Shown here: in pieces, positions 10,301-12,151 of the stretch
Position numbering within the stretch: position 1 is the first letter of the stretch
How the letters are laid out: each line of letters begins with the position of its first letter
Source of the DNA: Phoronis ovalis
Lineage: Eukaryota; Phoronida; Phoronidae
Assembly: GCA_028565635.1 (NCBI GenBank)
Contig: JAOXYB010047369.1
Span: 1-12,151 of the forward strand
DNA length: 12,151 bases
Reading direction: 5' to 3'
Notes under the pieces: generated by a model
The model's database searches: none
What the model was told of the DNA's origin: nothing
The model's input: the letters and a program-made list of their open reading frames with translations, nothing else
Translations under genes and position numbers: made by a program

Positions 10301-12104
10301 ATTGTGTTGTGTATTGTAGGAAAGTTTGATTTGGAAAATGGCACCATATCATACCATCAAGCTACAACTGGTATGATAAAAGCTACATGTGATTGTACTG
10401 GTACTATCAAAGTGACAAATAAGAAAGGTATAACCAATGTCTCAAAATTTAAACATCAACAACATTTAGAAAATATCCAGATTTAGGTAAAAAATTTGAG
10501 CAGATAGCCAGTTTCTTCAAAACTGTAGAAGGATATTAAAATATTATAAAACATAATTGAAATCATCAAATTAATTTTAGTTATTACTACAGTCTTGAGA
10601 GCTGCTGATTCTTGTGAATTAGTAACTGGACATCTCGCCAAAAGTCAACTCGCCGAAATCAAAATTTACAACTCGCCGAAAGGAGAATTGAACAGGCAGG
10701 CAACTCGCTGAAGTTTGATTTTCAGCAATTTGTCCAACATATTAAATCAAAATTCAGTAGTATAAAATAAACTAAAATATACCTTACAATATATGGCTTA
10801 ATACACCTTACAGAATTCTCTGCATGTTGTAACACTGGTAGTAAAGTGGTTTTCTTAGTACTGGTGATAAAAAGGTTGATAGACAACTCGCCTACAGTAA
10901 CTATGGAAAATTACTGGGGACAATTATGACATAACATTGCAGCTTTTTTTAAAAAATAAATATCTCAGATGTTATAAAAATCAAATTTAAAGATACCGAG
11001 GGAACAAAAATTTATTTTCCAATAAAAAGGTAGACTCGTCCTCCAGAGCAATCAACCATTATTAACTAAAATCTTATATGGCTAACTGAAACCACGGAGT
11101 TGTGCGATTCATAGTAAATTTTTAAATAAGTTTATTTAGTTTCTGCGAAGCACCAACTAGGTGGTCCATTTTTGCATAAATTAACACGATCTTTCTTAGA
11201 AAGGAATGCGGAAGTTAACTTTCAGAAATTAAAAAAATTATATACTGTGATGAATTTAGTTTATCTTTTTTTTGAATTACAGTGAATTAATTTCTTCAAA
11301 AATGAACAAATACTTTTATTTTGTAATATAAATTTTCTTACCAATTTATATTTAATTTTTTTTAATGTCAGTTTATTTAGGTCTAATAGCATACATTATT
11401 TCTTGCACCGAATCCTAAATTTTAAGCAGAATTTTGGTAATTTTATACCCAAATTTTCAGGAAGATAAGTTTGATATGTATATTTTAATCACATAGCATT
11501 CACATAAACAATTTTTTTTAGAACAGACAACTTGCTGAAAGTGCATATTAGGCGAGTTGTTTATGACTGCATTTTTGGACTCTCAGTGAGCTGACTTGGT
11601 TATATTTAGCAAGTCGGCGAGATGTCCTAGACCCTATGAATTAGAGCATGATTGGAAAAATGAGATGCTATCGCTAGGGTCATGTGAAGCCAGCATACGG
11701 CTACATATTATTAAAATTAATATTATATAATAATAATACAAAACTCAACCAGCCGATTAAGATATGTGAGCATCTATGCTCAGCTGAAATTGTAGCCGTT
11801 GTCAAATTTTAAAATATCAATAAATATCATGGATTTTATAATATTCTTATTTATTTCCACTCTGTTTGATCACTGCTCATATTTTTCAGCTACAATCAAT
11901 GTCTCCTTTTTGACAAAGTTTGGTGCAGTAGAACTAAAGGGTAAAATGCACCAGTTGGAAATAGGTGGAGGTGGATCTGATGACAAGCCTAGACCAGTAC
12001 AAGACAATGATGTATACAATTCTGATGCTGATGAAGAAGAGGAGAAAGAGCAAGCTGAACGGGATATACAGACTGAGCAAGACAAGTTGGCATATTTTAC
12101 ATAA
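1224..12104 (+). CDS. 3' part of a STAND-type/WD40 multi-exon gene with two C-terminal tandem beta-rich modules
   Basis: Fourteen exons join into 691 residues plus stop: 1224-1399, 1740-1958, 2564-2780, 3459-3595, 4126-4223, 4518-4580, 5443-5586, 5805-6031, 6908-7000, 7487-7603, 8087-8254, 9117-9212, 10320-10427, 11890-12104. Every intron is GT...AG and the phases agree at each junction. The N-terminal 160 residues match the helical linker known from NACHT-type STAND ATPases followed by WD40 repeats: a QP..L segment, an RKLTELPHALIAAERW segment, D.DFVKAKC, then LQEAYN and NKPQ. About four WD40-like units follow, then a basic linker, two copies of a glycine-rich beta module, and an acidic tail. 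The NTPase itself and the start codon are upstream of the window. STAND proteins of this type act as ligand-sensing, ATP-driven switches in immunity, cell death or scaffolding; that role here is inferred from the family. No signal peptide or membrane segment is seen in this part. Confidence 0.82.
1400..1739 (+). other. Intron, 340 bases
   Basis: The intron runs from GTGAGG to TTTACAG. It is AT-rich and I see no gene, repeat or conserved structure inside it. Confidence 0.8.
1740..1958 (+). CDS. Exon 2 of window: STAND helical linker, second half
   Basis: The acceptor is TTTACAG at 1739 and the donor is GTATTT at 1959; both ends are phase 0. Residues 59-131 begin AKCASSFAYELLSEID, completing the FVK|AKC motif across the intron. 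They continue with the helix EWGKMIRQSLSVLIKQPDSV and with LQEAYNFPETK. In family members the equivalent is a helix ending in 'LxxxPxxLxQxAxN.P'. The segment is helical and lacks WD40 character. Confidence 0.86.
1959..2563 (+). other. Intron, 605 bases, with poly-C tract and hairpin
   Basis: The intron runs from GTATTT to GATTGTAG. It contains a run of 12 C at 2265-2276, an AT-rich stretch near 2380-2405, and an imperfect hairpin at 2411-2445 (AAGGTTTCCTGA facing TCAGATAAACCTT). No exon of suitable phase was seen. Confidence 0.75.
2265..2276. repeat. Homopolymer run of 12 C
   Basis: Twelve consecutive C bases lie in an otherwise AT-rich intron. Such runs are prone to sequencing and assembly length error. 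Confidence 0.95.
2564..2780 (+). CDS. Exon 3 of window: end of linker and first WD40 unit
   Basis: The acceptor is GATTGTAG ending at 2563 and the donor is GTAGGA at 2781. The exon enters in phase 0 and leaves in phase 1. Residues 132-203 contain LWLKLVNKPQ (143-152), the typical 'WLxxxNKP' step between the helical linker and the propeller. They then contain MAFSPDGKWIASATNSDTG (173-191) followed by LLVTDAKTG, a recognisable WD40 blade with FSPDGK and a D-A-K-T-G turn. The blade has an extra serine/threonine-rich loop and lacks the final WD dipeptide. Confidence 0.88.
2781..3458 (+). other. Intron, 678 bases
   Basis: The intron runs from GTAGGA to GCTACAG. Its first half is very AT-rich; a less AT-rich island lies at about 3165-3360. 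I could not match the island to a repeat or an exon. Confidence 0.78.
3459..3595 (+). CDS. Exon 4 of window: second WD40 unit
   Basis: The acceptor is GCTACAG at 3458 and the donor is the consensus GTAAGT at 3596. The exon enters in phase 1 and leaves in phase 0. Residues 204-249 read GGRLWTIKGERKEGGFQ, then LCFSNDGTIIYAGLTKSLWEV and SAENGAV. This fits a WD40 blade (CFSNDG for FSPDG, LWEVSAENG for VWDxxTG). Confidence 0.87.
3596..4125 (+). other. Intron, 530 bases
   Basis: The intron runs from GTAAGT to TTTGCAG. It contains a 13-base direct repeat, GAAACTGCATGTA, at 3841-3853 and 3944-3956. Nothing else stands out. Confidence 0.78.
4126..4223 (+). CDS. Exon 5 of window: third WD40 unit, first part
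   Basis: The acceptor is TCATTTGCAG at 4125 and the donor is GTAATT at 4224. The exon enters in phase 0 and leaves in phase 2. Residues 250-281 include LTNLSHDEKYMAICD, a divergent version of the 'FSPDGKYLA' strand pair of a WD40 blade. The codon split across the next intron gives Ser282. Confidence 0.82.
4518..4580 (+). CDS. Exon 6 of window: third WD40 unit, last part
   Basis: This 63-base exon is too short to find by ORF length. The acceptor is TACTTTTTCAG at 4517 and the donor is the consensus GTAAGT at 4581. Only one frame joins the phase-2 ends on both sides. Residues 282-302 read SNKNGTVAIIDMQTRKAVKN, the 'DGTVxIWDxxTxKxV' strand of a WD40 blade. Confidence 0.82.
4581..5442 (+). other. 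Intron, 862 bases, with a GC-richer island
   Basis: The intron runs from GTAAGT to TATTTTACAG. Positions about 4740-5030 are clearly less AT-rich than the rest and include the palindrome CCCCGGGG at 4801-4808 and several CATGC words. The island may be an old insertion, but I found no terminal repeats or target duplication. The remainder is AT-rich. Confidence 0.72.
5443..5586 (+). CDS. Exon 7 of window: fourth WD40 unit
   Basis: The acceptor is TATTTTACAG at 5442 and the donor is GTAATA at 5587; both ends are phase 2. Residues 303-350 include INVLKFSPDDKFLIAACDKG and VIAIWNVA. This is the best-preserved WD40 blade of the protein, with FSPDDKFL, a short turn and the IWNV strand. It is followed by a threonine/serine-rich run (TLETTTSAPSR) that ends the propeller region. 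Confidence 0.88.
5805..6031 (+). CDS. Exon 8 of window: basic linker and start of beta module 1
   Basis: The acceptor is TCTACTTTAG at 5804 and the donor is GTATGA at 6032. The exon enters in phase 2 and leaves in phase 1. Residues 352-373 are highly basic (DKENKKHRKRLKQYQ followed by KVQKRR) and contain an NLS-like KKHRKRLK at 358-365. A small internal duplication follows: REENV at 374-378 and 398-402, and HSGV at 385-388 and 410-413. The exon ends with GLYAGNYMMSG (416-426), the first strand of the first beta-rich module. No catalytic motif is visible. Confidence 0.83.
6032..6907 (+). other. Intron, 876 bases, with two adjacent hairpins
   Basis: The intron runs from GTATGA to TTATTTCTAG. 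A less AT-rich segment at about 6225-6420 carries two short perfect hairpins. A related word, AGAAxACGGTCACAA, occurs near 6337 and again near 6756, so the intervening DNA may be an old insertion. The rest is AT-rich. Confidence 0.72.
6245..6303. repeat. Two adjacent short inverted repeats
   Basis: CACCATT at 6245-6251 faces AATGGTG at 6259-6265 with a 7-base loop. TGGTTCA at 6285-6291 faces TGAACCA at 6297-6303 with a 5-base loop. Both stems are perfect, 7 base pairs each. They could be part of a decayed mobile element or chance. Confidence 0.6.
6908..7000 (+). CDS. Exon 9 of window: beta module 1, core strands
   Basis: The acceptor is TTATTTCTAG at 6907 and the donor is GTATGT at 7001; both ends are phase 1. 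Residues 427-457 read GVGGMNLKLMFYTNNTISGK then GIDETGAYELS. The pattern 'LxFYxxxTIxxxGxDETGxYEx(S/T)G' recurs in the exon at 9117-9212. Confidence 0.83.
7001..7486 (+). other. Intron, 486 bases
   Basis: The intron runs from GTATGT to TAATTACAG. It contains a short (CGCA)n-like run at 7081-7094. No other structure was recognised. Confidence 0.78.
7487..7603 (+). CDS. Exon 10 of window: beta module 1, second half
   Basis: The acceptor is TAATTACAG at 7486 and the donor is GTAATT at 7604; both ends are phase 1. Residues 458-496 include TFDLGTGDITISQEYSYGYT, SYKGKVAIS and GGKK. The start (TFDLGTGDITIS) matches the start of the exon at 10320-10427 (KFDLENGTISY), and both exons end in KK just before a split codon. 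Confidence 0.83.
7604..8086 (+). other. Intron, 483 bases
   Basis: The intron runs from GTAATT to GTTGCAG. An open frame crosses parts of it, but with low-complexity, non-conserved content. No exon or repeat is supported. Confidence 0.78.
8087..8254 (+). CDS. Exon 11 of window: end of beta module 1 and start of module 2
   Basis: The acceptor is GTTGCAG at 8086 and the donor is GTAAAT at 8255; both ends are phase 1. Residues 497-552 include GDFDMPYGNVRYVGTFEVML, which closes module 1 in the same way as GAVELKGKMHQLEI closes module 2. A loop with S/T, D and H residues follows, then CGKFEGTYTSDSDVS. That last segment is the equivalent of SGLYAGNYMMSG and opens module 2. The exon therefore bridges the two modules. 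Confidence 0.82.
8255..9116 (+). other. Intron, 862 bases, with short tandem repeat and GC-richer segment
   Basis: The intron runs from GTAAAT to TGCTTTAG. It holds a 21-base tandem duplication at 8306-8347. A less AT-rich stretch at about 8380-8580 has an open frame on the minus strand (8370-8588, 72 codons, with the runs ISKAVTMCKNLALSIGIRCP and EDYMKWRSHLPMGCKR). I do not recognise that peptide and do not call it a gene. Flanking sequence is AT-rich. Confidence 0.7.
8306..8347. repeat. 21-base tandem duplication, two copies
   Basis: Two adjacent copies of a unit starting CACCATCCCAGGCA and ending ATCATA lie at 8306-8326 and 8327-8347. They differ at one position (CAC versus CAT). Confidence 0.9.
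9117..9212 (+). CDS. Exon 12 of window: beta module 2, core strands
   Basis: The acceptor is ATCTGCTTTAG at 9116 and the donor is GTAGTA at 9213; both ends are phase 1. Residues 553-584 contain LLNFYSDGTIKSSGRDETGP followed by YEVT. This is clearly paralogous to exon 6908-7000 (FYTNNTISGKGIDETGAYE). Confidence 0.84.
9213..10319 (+). other. Intron, 1107 bases, with MITE-like insertion
   Basis: The intron runs from GTAGTA to GTATTGTAG. The second half is occupied by a nested inverted-repeat element (annotated separately). The first half is AT-rich without recognisable content. I looked for an extra phase 1-1 exon and saw none. Confidence 0.75.
9696..10289. mobile_element. Nested inverted-repeat element, Tc1/mariner-like MITE (tentative)
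   Basis: Outer inverted repeats AATAGACTGTTTGCA (9696-9710) and TGCAAATAGTCTATT (10275-10289) match at 14 of 15 positions. Inside them, TACAGTAA at 9821-9828 faces TTACTGTA at 10253-10260, and GAAAAAGTTGGCA at 9840-9852 faces TGCCAACTTTTTC at 10234-10246, both perfectly. A further TGCCAACTTTTTT lies at 10216. A TA followed by CAGTAA at both inner ends resembles the TA target site and CAGT-type termini of Tc1/mariner elements. The element boundary could thus be 9821-10260 (440 bases) or the wider pair. It has no coding capacity. Confidence 0.6.
10320..10427 (+). CDS. Exon 13 of window: beta module 2, second half
   Basis: The acceptor is GTATTGTAG at 10319 and the donor is GTATAA at 10428; both ends are phase 1. 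Residues 585-620 start GKFDLENGTISYHQATTG and end GTIKVTNKK. A CDC tripeptide lies at 608-610. The exon pairs with 7487-7603 in sequence start, sequence end and intron phase. Confidence 0.83.
10615..10622 (+). repeat. Left 8-base target-site duplication
   Basis: TGAATTAG directly precedes the left terminal inverted repeat. An identical copy follows the right end at 11637. Confidence 0.75.
10623..11636. mobile_element. Non-autonomous hAT-like DNA transposon, about 1014 bases
   Basis: The element is flanked by perfect 8-base direct repeats TGAATTAG at 10615-10622 and 11637-11644, the target-duplication length typical of hAT elements. The ends are inverted repeats: TAACTGGACATCTCGCC on the left and, read on the other strand, TAGGGTCTAGGACATCTCGCC on the right. 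They share a perfect GGACATCTCGCC (10628-10639 and 11616-11627). Subterminal copies of CAACTCGCC occur at 10646, 10669, 10701 (with CGCTG), 10884 and, in variant or inverted form, at 11528 and 11551-11559. The interior is AT-rich with no transposase-sized frame, so it would depend on an enzyme supplied elsewhere. Superfamily assignment rests on the duplication length and the TAGGG terminus. Confidence 0.78.
11637..11644 (+). repeat. Right 8-base target-site duplication
   Basis: TGAATTAG follows the right terminal inverted repeat. The bases beyond it do not match those beyond the left copy, so the duplication is exactly 8 bases. Confidence 0.75.
11890..12104 (+). CDS. Terminal exon: end of beta module 2, acidic tail and stop
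   Basis: The acceptor is ATTTTTCAG at 11889; it enters in phase 1 and reads to TAA at 12102-12104. Residues 621-644 (ATINVSFLTKFGAVELKGKM then HQLEI) close module 2. They are followed by GGGGSDDKPRP and a strongly charged tail, SDADEEEEKEQAERDIQTEQ. The tail is probably disordered or forms a short helix. No canonical AATAAA signal occurs in the 47 bases left after the stop, so the poly(A) site must lie beyond the window. A cryptic donor (AAGGGTAAAA near 11937) exists, but the open frame to the stop makes read-through the simpler model. Confidence 0.8.
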
Positions 12105-12151
12105 AATATATGTTATTAATACTATTAGGAGAAACTCCAAATTGCCCAAGG

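Larger units (their letters stand above)
10428..11889 (+). other. Intron, 1462 bases, with hAT-like insertion
   Basis: This longest intron runs from GTATAA to ATTTTTCAG. About 1 kb of its length is a DNA transposon remnant, annotated separately. The remainder is AT-rich and includes a TAA/ATT-rich stretch near 11706-11740. Confidence 0.78.

Noticed and set aside
11937-11946. Alternative donor AAGGGTAAAA inside the terminal exon
   Set aside because: The frame stays open to a stop with a coherent end to module 2 and a charged tail, so no further splice is needed.

Overview
The window is AT-rich eukaryotic genomic DNA. It shows many short exons bounded by GT and AG, in-frame stops between them, WD40-type coding sequence, and degenerate DNA transposon remnants in the introns. 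The gene architecture (a STAND-type protein with a WD40 region, average introns of several hundred bases) suggests an invertebrate animal, possibly an early-branching or marine one. I cannot name the species.

Nearly everything belongs to one plus-strand gene whose 5' part lies upstream of the window. I could chain 14 exons between 1224 and the stop codon ending at 12104. All splice junctions are GT...AG and the reading phase is continuous from end to end. The joined fragment is 691 residues. Positions 1-1223 are the 3' part of an upstream intron and carry about 2.8 copies of a roughly 300-base tandem repeat.

The encoded C-terminal fragment reads in this order: (1) the helical linker that follows the nucleotide-binding module in STAND ATPases with C-terminal WD40 repeats (residues 1 to about 160); (2) a short, degenerate WD40 region of about four blades (about 160-350); (3) a basic, low-complexity linker with a small internal duplication (about 352-411); (4) two tandem copies of a beta-rich module of about 105-120 residues that I cannot assign to a named family (about 416-520 and 539-644); (5) an acidic, probably disordered C-terminus (about 645-691). 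The two copies of the beta-rich module have introns at the same three positions and in the same phase, so the module arose by duplication of a multi-exon segment. By analogy with STAND proteins the missing N-terminal part should hold an NTPase switch and perhaps an effector domain, with the WD40 and beta-rich modules acting as sensor. That functional reading is inference.

The introns hold decayed mobile DNA. The last intron contains a roughly 1-kb hAT-like non-autonomous element with an 8-base target-site duplication. The intron before it contains a nested inverted-repeat element resembling a Tc1/mariner-type MITE. Several smaller repeats and hairpins are also present. No tRNA, rRNA, CRISPR or second convincing gene was seen on either strand.
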